Source: Candidatus Lernaella stagnicola (GTDB lineage: Bacteria > Lernaellota > Lernaellaia > Lernaellales > Lernaellaceae). From it: a stretch of 64,000 bases of DNA. The notes beneath the pieces are model-generated. The model made no database searches. It was not told the origin of the DNA and worked only from the letters and a program-made list of their open reading frames with translations. Below are positions 1 to 9,541 of this stretch, in pieces. Each line of letters opens with the position of its first letter. Position 1 is the stretch's first letter. Location of the stretch: assembly GCA_030765525.1 (NCBI GenBank), contig JAVCCK010000042.1:124001-188000 (forward strand), in the 5' to 3' direction. Position numbers and translations under genes: made by a program.

Positions 1-236
1 TCGCGTCGACCGGCTTCCGGGTTGCCGCCCGCGCCCAATCCGGCGCCCAGTTGAATGCGCAGGGGTGCCAGGTTGTTCGCCAGCGCCTGCTTGTCGGTGT
101 TGACCGCGATGAACTCCACGCCCTGCACGCCATCGTCGATCATAGTGTTCAAGGCGTTATTGCCGCATCCGCCGACGCCAACCACCTTGATTCTCGCCGC
201 GTGATCCTGCTCGATCACATCAAATTTCAAGCCCAT
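1..236 (-). CDS. ftsZ: Cell division protein FtsZ (N-terminal part, cut by window edge)
   Basis: FtsZ is the tubulin-like GTPase that forms the cytokinetic ring. Only the first 78 codons are in the window. They show the expected opening: a short leader, then [17 protein letters not shown] (the start of the GTP-binding fold) and a [11 protein letters not shown] stretch. I chose the ATG at 236 because GGAGG sits 5 bases upstream; an in-frame ATG at 248 has no good ribosome binding site. It follows ftsA after 55 bp, the normal end of a dcw cluster. Identity is secure; the rest lies left of the window. Confidence 0.95.
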   Translation of the reverse strand, partial: MGLKFDVIEQDHAARIKVVGVGGCGNNALNTMIDDGVQGVEFIAVNTDKQALANNLAPLRIQLGAGLGAGGNPEAGRR

Positions 237-291
237 ATCGTCCTCCATTGCATAGGAGCCTCACGGCTCATTTCGCATTGACGCCACCGCG

Positions 292-1524
292 TCATGTAAT
301 TAATTTCCCAACTTTGTCTTTCAACCACCGCCCGGCCCGAGAGACGACCGACAGCTCGGTTCGACTGAACTTCGATAACGCCAGGTCCTGGGCGCCGAGC
401 AACACCAGACCCACGGCGGTTGAATACATCGGGCTGGACACCACATCGATCAGCCCGCCGATATGTTGCGGTTTGCCCACGCGCACGCGTTTGCCCGTGA
501 ACACCGATTCCGCCAGCTCCACAATGCCGCGCATGCTCGCCGAACCGCCCGTCAGAACAATCCGCCCGAACACGTTATGCAGGTCATTGCGGTGCATTTC
601 CTCGTAAGCGATTTGCAGTACTTCCAGCACGCGCGCTTCGACGATTTCGCACAGCTCCCGCTGCTCGACGAATTGATAGCCCGCATCCTCACCGCCATCG
701 ATTTCGACTTCCTCGCCGGGCATCACCTCGCCGATGCACAGATGGCCGTGGCGCTTTTTCAGCCACTCCGCCTTTTCCATCGTGAGGTTGAGCATGCGGC
801 TGACGTCGTTGGTTACGTGCATGCCGCCCAGGGGCAGCACGCCCGCATAGACAACCGCGCCGCCCGAGAAACCGATGACGTCCGTCGTACCGCCGCCGAA
901 GTCGATAAGCAGCGTCCCCAACTCGCGCTCTTCGGAAGTGAGCACCGCCTCGGCCGCCGCCAGCGGTTCCAGAATGACGTCGGTGATTTCCAACCCGCTA
1001 CGGTGGCAACACTCCACGAGGTTGGCGACGCTCGCACTCTGCGTGATGACGATGTAGCAGTTCACTTCCAGACGCATGCCTTGCATGCCGATCGGATCTT
1101 TGATGCCGCGCAGGCCGTCGAGGATGTATTCCTGCGGCAGCACGTGCAGGATCTCCGAATCTTTGGGAATCGCCACCGAACTTGCGGCATCGACCACCCG
1201 CTCCATATCCTCGCCCGACACCATCTTTTCCCTGAGCGGCAACATGCCTTGGCTGGTAATCCCCTTGATGAAACCGTTCGCAAGCCCGATATTCGCCGAG
1301 TCGATGTGCACCCGCGCCATCTTTTCGGCTTCCTCGGTGGCCCGCATGATCGCGTCGACGGTGGCGTCGATACTGACCACCACGCCCTTCTGCACGCCGG
1401 TGCACGGATGAGTGCCCAACCCGACGATTTCCAATCCGCCGATTTTGTGTTCGGCAATCACGACGCAGACTTTCGACGAGCCGATGTCGAGTCCGACGAT
1501 CTGGGTTGCGCCCTTACGTCTCAT
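292..1524 (-). CDS. ftsA: Cell division protein FtsA
   Basis: FtsA is the actin-like ATPase that anchors FtsZ to the inner membrane and recruits later divisome proteins. The 410-aa product is of normal length. It begins with the phosphate-1 loop (VGLDIGSSKVCVVIAE), has the second ATPase motif LLIDFGGGTTDVIGF near residue 210, and the adenosine motif IVLTGGSASMRGI near residue 325. The ATG overlaps the ftsQ stop (ATGA) and follows GGAGTCCGGAGC, so translation is probably coupled. A conserved membrane-targeting helix is not obvious, although the C-terminus (RAGRWLKDKVGKLIT) is amphipathic and fits that role. Confidence 0.96.
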   Translation of the reverse strand: MRRKGATQIVGLDIGSSKVCVVIAEHKIGGLEIVGLGTHPCTGVQKGVVVSIDATVDAIMRATEEAEKMARVHIDSANIGLANGFIKGITSQGMLPLREKMVSGEDMERVVDAASSVAIPKDSEILHVLPQEYILDGLRGIKDPIGMQGMRLEVNCYIVITQSASVANLVECCHRSGLEITDVILEPLAAAEAVLTSEERELGTLLIDFGGGTTDVIGFSGGAVVYAGVLPLGGMHVTNDVSRMLNLTMEKAEWLKKRHGHLCIGEVMPGEEVEIDGGEDAGYQFVEQRELCEIVEARVLEVLQIAYEEMHRNDLHNVFGRIVLTGGSASMRGIVELAESVFTGKRVRVGKPQHIGGLIDVVSSPMYSTAVGLVLLGAQDLALSKFSRTELSVVSRAGRWLKDKVGKLIT

Positions 1525-2375
1525 GCTCCGGACTCCTCCGGCAGGCCGCGCACCACGACACGGCCCGGCACGGCCAAATCCACTACGCGGGCCTTGGCGA
1601 GGCTCGCTTTCAAACGTTGGGCCACGGCGCGAAACGCCTGCAATTTCGTCTCGTAGTCGCCGAAACCGAAACGAATCGTGAGCCCAACGTCGTTGGTAAT
1701 CAGTGAAAACCCGGATACGAGGTCGTAACGAACCTCGCTGATGTCGTCCGCCCCCAACGCGCCTGATTCCTGCGCTGTGGCGATCAATTTCACGGCGTCG
1801 CGGATACGTCGAGCCTGCCGCGCAGCCGTCGCTCCACCGGCGTGGAAGGCCTCGGCCGAGAAACCCGTCACGATCGGCAGATCGCTGGGATCGCCGTTTT
1901 CCAGGCGTTTGAACACCCGGCCGGTATCGTCCACGAGATACAGATGGTTCACTTTCAGCAGCGCTACGGGCCGGCGTTCAACAACGTCAATGACGACGCG
2001 GTTGGGCAGCTCGCGAGTAACCACCGCGCCCCGTACCCAAGGGTGCGAGACCACGCGCTCGGCTTCTTGCTCCAAGTCGATGGAAAACACGTTTTGCCCG
2101 ACCCGCATGTGCAGGTACCTACGCAGTTCGGCATCGGCCACCTGCTTGCAACTCGAAATGCGGATCTCGGTCAAGCGGAACGTGTCGGAGTGGCGGAATT
2201 GCGACCACACGATGCCCACCAGTAGCGCCACGACGAGCAGGGGCCACAGCCGCCAAGACTGTGGTAGATAGATCCGCAGCCAACCGCCGCCGAGGGCCGC
2301 GGCGTTCCGCCCCGCTTTCGTCGCGCGTTGCACGACGGTGTTCGGTTTACGTTTCCGGCGCTTGACCTTCGCCAA
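1521..2375 (-). CDS. ftsQ: Cell division protein FtsQ (POTRA domain)
   Basis: FtsQ is a bitopic inner-membrane protein that links early and late divisome proteins with FtsL and FtsB. The 284-aa product has a strongly basic cytoplasmic N-terminus, one membrane segment around residues 42-58 (LWPLLVVALLVGIVW), a POTRA-type region beginning FRLTEIRISSCKQV, and the beta domain with typical RELPNRVVIDVVERRPVA and VDDTGRVF motifs. The only plausible start is TTG at 2375, directly after the ddl stop, with a weak upstream G-run, so expression may depend on coupling to ddl. Confidence 0.9.
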   Translation of the reverse strand: MAKVKRRKRKPNTVVQRATKAGRNAAALGGGWLRIYLPQSWRLWPLLVVALLVGIVWSQFRHSDTFRLTEIRISSCKQVADAELRRYLHMRVGQNVFSIDLEQEAERVVSHPWVRGAVVTRELPNRVVIDVVERRPVALLKVNHLYLVDDTGRVFKRLENGDPSDLPIVTGFSAEAFHAGGATAARQARRIRDAVKLIATAQESGALGADDISEVRYDLVSGFSLITNDVGLTIRFGFGDYETKLQAFRAVAQRLKASLAKARVVDLAVPGRVVVRGLPEESGA

Positions 2376-3326
2376 TCAAGACCCCACTTTCAGCCGCGCG
2401 GTACTCAACACGAGTTGAACCAAGTCGCCGAATTCCATACCGGCCCAGTCGTGGGCGATCATCGGTACGAGCGACAGTTCCGTGAGCCCCGGCAGCGTGT
2501 TGACTTCCAGCAACCAAGGTTGCTGTTCGTGGTCGAGGATGAAGTCGACTCGCACGACGCCCTCACCCTGCAGTGTTTGCGTGGCCAGCACGGCCAACTC
2601 ACGCATCCGGCCGTGGACTTCGTCTGTCAGCCCCTCGGGATGCGTGATGTATTCGGTCATGCCCTTGGTGTATTTGTGCTCGTAGTCATAAAATGTGAAT
2701 CGCTTGCCTTCGACGGGTTTCGGCCGAATCTCGACGATGCCCAGCGCCCGATCGGCGAGCACCGCCACCGACATCTCCCGCCCGGCAACGTATTGTTCGA
2801 GCAGCACGCGATCGTCATATTCGAAGGCTTCTTCCAGCGCGGCGTCGAATTCCATCGCGTCGCCGACGATGGCGATGCCCACGCTCGATCCTTCAGTCGC
2901 CGGCTTGACGACAATCGGGAAACCGAAATCCGGCGGGCTTACGTTTCCCAGCAGCCGCGCCTTGCGCGAGACGAATTCGTACGCGGGCACCGGCAGGCCG
3001 GCCATTTGGAACAGTGTTTTGCTGACGACCTTGTCCATGCCCACCGCCGAGGACATCACGCCCGAGCCGGTATAAGGAACCCGCATAATTTCCAGCATGC
3101 CCTGCACGCAGCCGTCCTCGCCCCATTTGCCATGTAGGGCGTTGTAGACGATTTGCACCTTTTCGCTGATCAGTTCGTGGGCGGTCGTTTCGTTCAAATC
3201 GAGTTCGACGACTTCGTAGCCTTTGGCCCGCAGCGCCGTGGCAACGGCGGCGCCGGTCTGCAAGGAAATGTCGCGCTCTGCGCTCGCGCCGCCCATCAAT
3301 ACACCGATCTTCTTATCTAGATGCAT
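2376..3326 (-). CDS. ddl: D-alanine--D-alanine ligase
   Basis: This ATP-grasp enzyme makes the D-Ala-D-Ala dipeptide that MurF adds to UDP-MurNAc-tripeptide. Visible motifs are GVLMGGASAERDISL at the N-terminus, the ATP loop EGSSVGIAIV, LLEQYVAGREMSVAVL, RVDFIL and the metal-binding LLEVNTLPGLTELS near the C-terminus. The start at 3326 (MHLDKK) was chosen because GGGGAG lies six bases upstream; a longer reading frame adds 18 unlikely residues. The start overlaps the end of murB by 14 bp. Length (316 aa) is normal. Confidence 0.95.
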   Translation of the reverse strand: MHLDKKIGVLMGGASAERDISLQTGAAVATALRAKGYEVVELDLNETTAHELISEKVQIVYNALHGKWGEDGCVQGMLEIMRVPYTGSGVMSSAVGMDKVVSKTLFQMAGLPVPAYEFVSRKARLLGNVSPPDFGFPIVVKPATEGSSVGIAIVGDAMEFDAALEEAFEYDDRVLLEQYVAGREMSVAVLADRALGIVEIRPKPVEGKRFTFYDYEHKYTKGMTEYITHPEGLTDEVHGRMRELAVLATQTLQGEGVVRVDFILDHEQQPWLLEVNTLPGLTELSLVPMIAHDWAGMEFGDLVQLVLSTARLKVGS

Positions 3327-4248
3327 GCCGTTCTCCCCATATCTTGACTTCGGGTTCCAACCATATTCCGGTCTTCTCAAAAACGGTTTGCCTCACATGC
3401 TCGATAAGCTGAAGCAAATCCTCAGCCGTCGCATCGCCCACGTTGATCAGAAAATTCGCGTGCTTTTCGCTCACCTGCGCGCCGCCGATCCGATACCCCT
3501 TGAGACCCGTCGACTCAATCAATTTGCCCGCGTGCCCGCCTTCGGGGTTCTTAAACGTCGATCCGCAACTCGCGCAGTCCCAGGGCTGGCGTTCGCGCCG
3601 CTTGGCGATGATTGCCGCGACCTCCCGCCCGATCGTCTCGGCGTCTCCCCTGCGCCCGCGCAGCTTCGCTTCGGTCACGACAAAGGGACCGTCCAGTGCG
3701 AGGCCCCGGTATTTGTAAACCAGTTCTTCGCGCGGCAGCCGCCGCACGCGCCCGGTCGCTTCGACCACTTCGATTTCGAGCAAAATATCGGCGAACGTAC
3801 CCCTGTCGGTCCCGGCGTTCATTCGCACGCCGCCGCCGATACTGCCCGGCACGCCGGCGATGAATTCCATGCCCGCCACGCCGTGGTCGACGCAGCGGCG
3901 ACTGAAATCTTCCACGTCCAGGGCGCCGCCGACCGTCACATGCACTTCTTCGTCGCCAGCTTCCTCCACTCGGAAGTAATCGAGCGCGCCGCGCATCAAA
4001 ATCGTCACACCGCGCAGCCCGCCGTCGAGGATCAGTAGATTCGATCCGGCGCCCACGACGCGAACCGGCTCGTTTTCCGCCTGGCAAATCTTGAACACGG
4101 CGGCGATTTCGTCGCTGCTTTGCGGCTGCACGAGGCAATCGGCCGGCCCGCCGACGCACCAGGTCGTCAGCGACGCCATCGGCACGTCGAAACGGCACCG
4201 CTCACCGAGCAGTTCCGTAAGTCTTTTCTGGGCGCGAATTCCGATCAC
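3313..4248 (-). CDS. murB: UDP-N-acetylenolpyruvoylglucosamine reductase MurB
   Basis: MurB is the FAD enzyme that reduces UDP-GlcNAc-enolpyruvate to UDP-MurNAc in the cytoplasm. The 311-aa product shows the FAD-binding GAGSNLLILDGGLRGV, the region around VPGSIGGGVRMNAGTDRG, the catalytic serine loop CGSTFKNPEGGHAGKLIE and the C-terminal catalytic glutamate in WLEPEVKIWG. It starts with GTG overlapping the murC stop (GTGA), preceded by GGAGAGG. The short form without the extra E. coli-type loop suggests a type II MurB. Confidence 0.95.
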   Translation of the reverse strand: MIGIRAQKRLTELLGERCRFDVPMASLTTWCVGGPADCLVQPQSSDEIAAVFKICQAENEPVRVVGAGSNLLILDGGLRGVTILMRGALDYFRVEEAGDEEVHVTVGGALDVEDFSRRCVDHGVAGMEFIAGVPGSIGGGVRMNAGTDRGTFADILLEIEVVEATGRVRRLPREELVYKYRGLALDGPFVVTEAKLRGRRGDAETIGREVAAIIAKRRERQPWDCASCGSTFKNPEGGHAGKLIESTGLKGYRIGGAQVSEKHANFLINVGDATAEDLLQLIEHVRQTVFEKTGIWLEPEVKIWGERHASR

Positions 4249-5627
4249 TCGTGCCTCTCCTTCAATTTGGCCAACAAGCGCACCGCCAGCTTGTTGAGGT
4301 CGCCCGCGCCGAGGGTCAATACGAGATCGCCGGGCTGGACGGTATCGACCAGCGTTTGCAGCAGTTCTTCCTGGTTCGGGTAGTACTCGACATCCTGCTG
4401 GCCCACCGCACGGATGCCGTCGACGAGTTTCTGGGCCGTCACGCCTTCGATCGGCGTTTCACTGGCCGCGTAAATGTCGGTGATGAACAGCTTGTCGGCG
4501 CTGCGGAAGGTCGTCAGGAATTCGTCGAACAAATCGCGTGTACGCGTGTAACGATGCGGCTGAAACGCCACGACCAACCGTCGGTCGAATCCGGTCTGGG
4601 CCGCCGCCAACGTTGCCTTGATCTCCGTCGGATGATGGCCGTAGTCGTCGATCAGCAAAATGTCGGCCACTTCGCCGACCCGTTGAAAACGGCGACGCAC
4701 GCCGGTAAAGCCGGCGATTGCTTCGGCGGTTATCGCGAACGGCACTTCCAACTCTTCGGCCACGGTCACGACGGCCAGGGCGTTTTGCACCATGTGACGG
4801 CCCGGCAGCGGGACGGTCACCCGGCCGATGGTCTGCTTGCCGCGCATGGCCGTGAAGGTCGTGTTAAATCCGTCGAACGTCATTTCCGTGGCGCGGAACT
4901 CGGCCTCCTTGCTCAAGCCGTACGTGATCAGCCGCTTGCGGACCGAGGGAATGATCGCCCGGATGTTTTCATCATCGACGCACAAGATACACACGCCGTA
5001 GAAAGGCACCTTGTTGATGAATTGTAGGAACGTGCGCTTGAGTTGCTCCATCCCGGCGTAATGATCCAGGTGTTCCAGGTCGATGTTGGTTACCACCGCC
5101 GCGGTGGGGTCCAGCAATAGGAAACTGCCGTCGGATTCGTCCGCCTCGGTGACGAAGGTTTCGCCCTCGCCGAGCCGCGCGTTGGAGCCGATGGAATCCA
5201 CCCGGCCGCCCACGACCACGGTCGGGTCGAAACCCGCCGCGCCCAATACCGTAGCCAACACGCTGGTCGTCGTCGTTTTGCCGTGACTGCCGGCGACGGC
5301 GACGCTGTATTTTTTCATGCGCATCAACTCGGCCAGCATTTCCGCCCGCGGGATCACCGGAATTTTTGCCGCCTTGGCGGCGATCAACTCCGGATTGCTC
5401 GGGCGAATGGCGCTCGAGGTCACAACTACGTCGGTATTCTCGACGAATTTACTGTCGTGTCCGATGTAAATCGTGGCGCCCAGCCGCTCCAGATTCTCGG
5501 TGATATCGCTTCCGCTCAGGTCGGAACCGGAAACCTGAAAGCCGAGGTTGAGCAGGATTTCGGCGATACCCGACATGCCGATCCCGCCGATGCCCACGAG
5601 GTGAATGTGCTTCGTTTGTCCGAGCAT
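4245..5627 (-). CDS. murC: UDP-N-acetylmuramate--L-alanine ligase MurC
   Basis: MurC adds L-alanine to UDP-MurNAc, the first amino acid of the stem peptide. The 460-aa product opens with HLVGIGGIGMSGIAEILL, has the Mur-ligase P-loop GSHGKTTTTSVLA near residue 115, the DEADESDGSF motif, and the C-terminal VAFQPHRYTRTRDL stretch. The open frame continues far upstream, but that part is another frame of ftsW. The true ATG at 5627 follows GGAG and lies only two bases after the ftsW stop. No murG sits between ftsW and murC, where it is usually found. Confidence 0.96.
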   Translation of the reverse strand: MLGQTKHIHLVGIGGIGMSGIAEILLNLGFQVSGSDLSGSDITENLERLGATIYIGHDSKFVENTDVVVTSSAIRPSNPELIAAKAAKIPVIPRAEMLAELMRMKKYSVAVAGSHGKTTTTSVLATVLGAAGFDPTVVVGGRVDSIGSNARLGEGETFVTEADESDGSFLLLDPTAAVVTNIDLEHLDHYAGMEQLKRTFLQFINKVPFYGVCILCVDDENIRAIIPSVRKRLITYGLSKEAEFRATEMTFDGFNTTFTAMRGKQTIGRVTVPLPGRHMVQNALAVVTVAEELEVPFAITAEAIAGFTGVRRRFQRVGEVADILLIDDYGHHPTEIKATLAAAQTGFDRRLVVAFQPHRYTRTRDLFDEFLTTFRSADKLFITDIYAASETPIEGVTAQKLVDGIRAVGQQDVEYYPNQEELLQTLVDTVQPGDLVLTLGAGDLNKLAVRLLAKLKERHE

Positions 5628-5629
5628 AT

Positions 5630-6808
5630 TTAATCTCCGGCTGCGCCGGCGAGTTCCCGGCGTGCCAACACGTGAATGACGCGGTTTTGTGCGATGGCCT
5701 CGGCTTCGCAATGCCGCGCCGCCGAAAGGATCACACCCATCAAAATAAAATTGAGTAGGGTGTTGGAGCCGCCGGCGGAAAACCAGGGCAGGCTCAACCC
5801 CTTGTTGGGCAGCAGCGACATGACGACTGCGGCGTTGATCACCACCTGAATACCGATCAGCGTGCCCGCGCCGATACCGAGGAAACGCAGGAAGGAATCC
5901 GTGGCCTTGGCCGTGATGCGGATCGTGCGCCAGATCAACACGAAAAACAGCCCGAACAGCACCAGCAGGCCAAGCAGCCCCAATTCTTCCCCGATGTGGG
6001 CAAGGATAAAGTCCGTGTGGATTTCCGGCACGTAGAAGGCTTTCTGCCAGCCGTTTCCGTATCCCGCGCCGAACCACCCGCCCACGCCGATGCCGATCTT
6101 CGCCTGCCACGGCTGCCAATTGACACCGAACAAACTCTCGTCGGTCGGAAATAGGAAAGCCAGCAGGCGTCGCAGGCGCCAGGGCGCCAGCCAAATCTGC
6201 GACACCACAAACAGCACGCCGACGCCGAGCACACCGGCAAGAAACCGCTTCTGCACGCCGGCTAGAAAGAGCATCACAAAAAGCAACATGCAAAACACGG
6301 CCGCGCCGCCCAGGTCGGGCTCCCAGGCAATCAAGGCGACAAAAATCGCGGTAACGCCGGCCATCGGCAACACGCCGTAGAGTGGATCGCGGATCTTCTC
6401 ACCGATCTTCGACAGATAATGTGCGTAATAAATCACGATCGCGGCCTTGGTGAATTCGGACGGCTGCAGGTTGATCGGCCCCACGGAGATCCACCGGTAC
6501 GCGCCGTTTGCTTTGTGCCCAATGCCGGGAATCCACACACAGAGCAGCAAAAAAACGCAGACGCCGAGAATCGCATAGACGACCTTCGGGCGGTTGATTT
6601 TGCTCAAGTCCACTTGAATCAAGCCCAGCATCATCGCCATACCTAGCGCGATGTAGATGGCCTGGCGCGTCAGGTAATACATGGGACCGTTCGGCAACTG
6701 CTGGCTGACACTAAACAGTGTCAGCAGCCCCCACGTCGCCAGCGCCAGCACTATCGCCAGCAACATCCGGTCCGGACTCGTTTGCCGTTTGGCTTCGTCG
6801 ACTGTCAT
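5630..6808 (-). CDS. ftsW: SEDS peptidoglycan glycosyltransferase FtsW
   Basis: FtsW is the multi-pass SEDS-family polymerase that works with FtsI to make septal peptidoglycan from lipid II. The product of about 392 aa has around ten membrane segments, the periplasmic region WLAPWRLRRLLAFLFP followed by a WQPWQAKIGIGVGGWFG stretch, and the C-terminal signature LPNKGLSLPWFSAGGSN. The ATG at 6808 overlaps the murD stop (ATGA) with a purine-rich site just upstream; an in-frame ATG 15 bases earlier is less likely. The two C-terminal residues abut murC. Confidence 0.95.
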   Translation of the reverse strand: MTVDEAKRQTSPDRMLLAIVLALATWGLLTLFSVSQQLPNGPMYYLTRQAIYIALGMAMMLGLIQVDLSKINRPKVVYAILGVCVFLLLCVWIPGIGHKANGAYRWISVGPINLQPSEFTKAAIVIYYAHYLSKIGEKIRDPLYGVLPMAGVTAIFVALIAWEPDLGGAAVFCMLLFVMLFLAGVQKRFLAGVLGVGVLFVVSQIWLAPWRLRRLLAFLFPTDESLFGVNWQPWQAKIGIGVGGWFGAGYGNGWQKAFYVPEIHTDFILAHIGEELGLLGLLVLFGLFFVLIWRTIRITAKATDSFLRFLGIGAGTLIGIQVVINAAVVMSLLPNKGLSLPWFSAGGSNTLLNFILMGVILSAARHCEAEAIAQNRVIHVLARRELAGAAGD

Positions 6809-8136
6809 GGCTCCGTCCCCCACGCGCGCATTGCTGCACCGCGTGCCTCGAAATTCTCAAACTGGTCGAAACTGGCCGCTCCGGGTGACAGCAGCACCGC
6901 CTGCCCCGGTTGCGCGAGCGCTCTGGCGCGGTCGAGCGCCTCGGTGAACGGCACGACGATCTCCACGCCGGCGCCCGGTAACGCCGCCGCGATCGTTTCC
7001 GCCGCTTCACCGTAGGCAATCACCGCGGTCGCCCGCGTCGCGATGGCATCCGCCAACGTCGGCCATTCACCACCCTTATCCCGCCCCCCCAGAATCAAGA
7101 CGACCGGCCGGTCCACGGCCGCCAAACTCGTGCGGACCGCGCCGGGTGTCGTCGCTTTGGAATCGTTGATATAGACCACGCCGTCGATGACGCCGATCGT
7201 CTCCAAACGGTGCGGCAAGCCCGAAAAACGGGCGACGACTTCCTCGATCGCCGCCGCATCCGCGCCCGCCAGCCGCGCCATGAGCGCCGCCGCCTCGAGA
7301 TTGCGCCTATTGTGCTCGCCGGGTAGTTGGAAGTGATCTAGGTCGATGCTCTCCTCCACGTCCCCGAACTGCAGGATCAATTCGTCGTCCACGCAGAACG
7401 CGTTCGCGTCGTATCGGCCGAAGGTCAGCCGCTGCGCCGTCAGGTCCGCCACCCGCGCCGTGAGGCCTTCGTCGCCGACGTTGATCACCGCGAAATCGTC
7501 CGCGTGCTGGTGAGTCAGCAAATTCATTTTGGCTGCCGCGTAGGCGTCGAAATCGGCGTAGCGGTTCTGGTGATCTGGCTCCAAATTGAGCACCGCGCCG
7601 ATCCACGGCCGCAGCGTGTCGATAGTCTCCAACTGGAAGCTCGACAACTCCGCCACGATGATTTCCGGCGGTGTTTCGGCCAGCGCCGCCTCGGCCAGCG
7701 GCGTACCCAGATTGCCGCCGATGAACGTGTTTTTGCCGGCCGCTTGCAGCATCCGTCCGCACATGACCGTCACGGTCGACTTGCCCTTGGTGCCGGTGAT
7801 GCCGATCAGCGGAACGTCGAGACAATCGACGGCCAACTGCACTTCGCCGATCACGCGCGCACCGTTTTCGCGGGCCAGTTTAAAAATCGGCAGCGCCATC
7901 GGTACGCCCGGGCTCGCCACGACCAAATCCGCCCACCGGAACATCGCCTCGCTGTGCCCGCCCCATTCAATCGAACTGACCATGGATCCGAGCCGAGCGG
8001 CTTGCTCGCGCAGCTTCTCGTTGTCGCCGCTGTCGCTGATCGCCACTTCCGCGCCACGGCGAAAAGCCAATTCGGCCGCCGCACGCCCGCTGGCGCCCAG
8101 ACCGACAATCAACACTCGGCGTCCGTCGAGATTCAC
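6805..8136 (-). CDS. murD: UDP-N-acetylmuramoyl-L-alanine--D-glutamate ligase MurD
   Basis: MurD adds D-glutamate to UDP-MurNAc-L-Ala. The 443-aa product has an N-terminal Rossmann-type opening (VLIVGLGASGRAAAEL), the P-loop ITGTKGKSTVTVM near residue 115, LEPDHQNRY with the metal-site histidine, and the C-terminal VLLSPGAASFDQFENFEARG that is typical of MurD. GTG start overlapping the murF stop (GTGA). In most dcw clusters mraY separates murF from murD; here the two genes overlap, so mraY is absent from this position. Confidence 0.96.
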   Translation of the reverse strand: MNLDGRRVLIVGLGASGRAAAELAFRRGAEVAISDSGDNEKLREQAARLGSMVSSIEWGGHSEAMFRWADLVVASPGVPMALPIFKLARENGARVIGEVQLAVDCLDVPLIGITGTKGKSTVTVMCGRMLQAAGKNTFIGGNLGTPLAEAALAETPPEIIVAELSSFQLETIDTLRPWIGAVLNLEPDHQNRYADFDAYAAAKMNLLTHQHADDFAVINVGDEGLTARVADLTAQRLTFGRYDANAFCVDDELILQFGDVEESIDLDHFQLPGEHNRRNLEAAALMARLAGADAAAIEEVVARFSGLPHRLETIGVIDGVVYINDSKATTPGAVRTSLAAVDRPVVLILGGRDKGGEWPTLADAIATRATAVIAYGEAAETIAAALPGAGVEIVVPFTEALDRARALAQPGQAVLLSPGAASFDQFENFEARGAAMRAWGTEP

Positions 8137-9539
8137 GCGAGCGATTCCCCCTTCAATCCACGCACTACCCGTTCCATGCGCATGCCGCGGCTGCCTTTGA
8201 CCAGAATGACGTCGCCACGCAGCGCGGTTTCCCGCAGGTCGTTTACGATCGAAGCATGATCCGACGCCTTGACGACGGCCGCCGAGTCCATTTGTTCTTC
8301 GGTGGCTCCCGCGGCGACAAAGTGGGCTTGGTCGCCCAGCAGGATCAAACGATCCAATCCCATCTTGGCCGCATGGCGCCCCAACCGGCGGTGCGCCGCC
8401 TCACTCTCGTCACCCAATTCGAACATGTCGCCTAACACCGCTATCTTCCGGCCCTCTTTGGCCAGCTCGTTCAAGGCCGAAAGCGCCGCGTCCATCGATC
8501 GCGGATTGGCGTTGTAACTGTCGTCGATCACCGTGATGCCGAATATCGACAACACCTTGCTGCGCATCGCCGCCGGCCGAAACGCTTCCAGACCCGCGAC
8601 GATCGCCGGCAAGGGCACGCCGAACGCATGCGCCGCCGCCGCCGCCGCGAGGGCGTTGTACACGTTGTGACGGCCGAACGTGGAGAGCGCGACCTTCGCC
8701 AACTGCCCGGCCACGAACAGCTCCACGTCGATGCCCTCGAAACCCTTGGTGTGGATCGCCAGCGCCTTGACCTCGGCGTTTGCCTCCGGGTCGGCTGAGA
8801 AATACACCGCCCGAAACGGCTTGCCTTCGGCCATGCGCGCGACTCGCTCGTCATCGAGGTTGAGCACGGCGATATTGCCGGCGCCGAAGTTCTCCAGCAG
8901 TTCGCCTTTGGCCTCGGCGACCGCGCCGATTGTTTTGAGGTGCTCCAGGTGCACGGCCGAAACGTTGGTAATCACGCCGATGGTCGCTTCGGCGATTTCG
9001 GCCAGCCGCCGGATTTCGCCCCTCATCGACATGCCCATTTCCAAGAGCACGACTTGGTGGGCCGCGGTTTGTTGAAACACGCTTAGCGGCAAGCCGATCA
9101 GATTATTGAAGTTCCCGGCCGAACACAGAACCTGTTCCGGCAAATGGGCCTCAAGGATCTGCATGCACATTTCTTTGGACGTCGTTTTTCCCGTGGAACC
9201 GGTAATGGCAATCACCGGCACGCCGCGCTGGCGGAGCGTCCATCGAGCCAGGTCGCCCAGCGCCTGGAGCGTGTCGTCCACGCGGATGATCGCCGCGTCA
9301 AAACCCGTGGGCAGGTCGGCTTCGCGGCTGACCACCAGGCCCGTCGCGCCGCGCACCAGAGCTTGATCCAGAAAATTGTGGGCGTCGAAATGTACACCGG
9401 CCAACGCGAAAAAACAGTCGCCGGGTTGAATGCTACGCGTGTCGGTGCTGATGGCGTGAAAACGCGCTTCCGGCGCTCCGGTCAGGAGCGTCCCGCCTGT
9501 GGCGGCGACGATGTTGGCGGCGGTGTAGAGATCGTGCAT
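8133..9539 (-). CDS. murF: UDP-N-acetylmuramoyl-tripeptide--D-alanyl-D-alanine ligase MurF
   Basis: MurF adds the D-Ala-D-Ala dipeptide to complete the UDP-MurNAc-pentapeptide. The 468-aa product has the substrate-binding N-terminal domain with STDTRSIQPGDCFFAL, the P-loop ITGSTGKTTSKEMC, ISNVSAVHLEHL-like ITNVSAVHLEHLKTIGAVAE and the C-terminal DSYNANPRSMDAAL motif. The start is either ATG at 9539 or the adjacent GTG at 9542, which overlaps the murE stop; the upstream GAGGG is somewhat distant from both. Confidence 0.95.
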   Translation of the reverse strand: MHDLYTAANIVAATGGTLLTGAPEARFHAISTDTRSIQPGDCFFALAGVHFDAHNFLDQALVRGATGLVVSREADLPTGFDAAIIRVDDTLQALGDLARWTLRQRGVPVIAITGSTGKTTSKEMCMQILEAHLPEQVLCSAGNFNNLIGLPLSVFQQTAAHQVVLLEMGMSMRGEIRRLAEIAEATIGVITNVSAVHLEHLKTIGAVAEAKGELLENFGAGNIAVLNLDDERVARMAEGKPFRAVYFSADPEANAEVKALAIHTKGFEGIDVELFVAGQLAKVALSTFGRHNVYNALAAAAAAHAFGVPLPAIVAGLEAFRPAAMRSKVLSIFGITVIDDSYNANPRSMDAALSALNELAKEGRKIAVLGDMFELGDESEAAHRRLGRHAAKMGLDRLILLGDQAHFVAAGATEEQMDSAAVVKASDHASIVNDLRETALRGDVILVKGSRGMRMERVVRGLKGESLA

Positions 9540-9541
9540 CA

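Noticed and set aside
5628-6293. Extension of the murC frame that could have been murG
   Set aside because: Its translation is Arg/Ala-rich and lies in another frame of ftsW; no MurG motifs occur.
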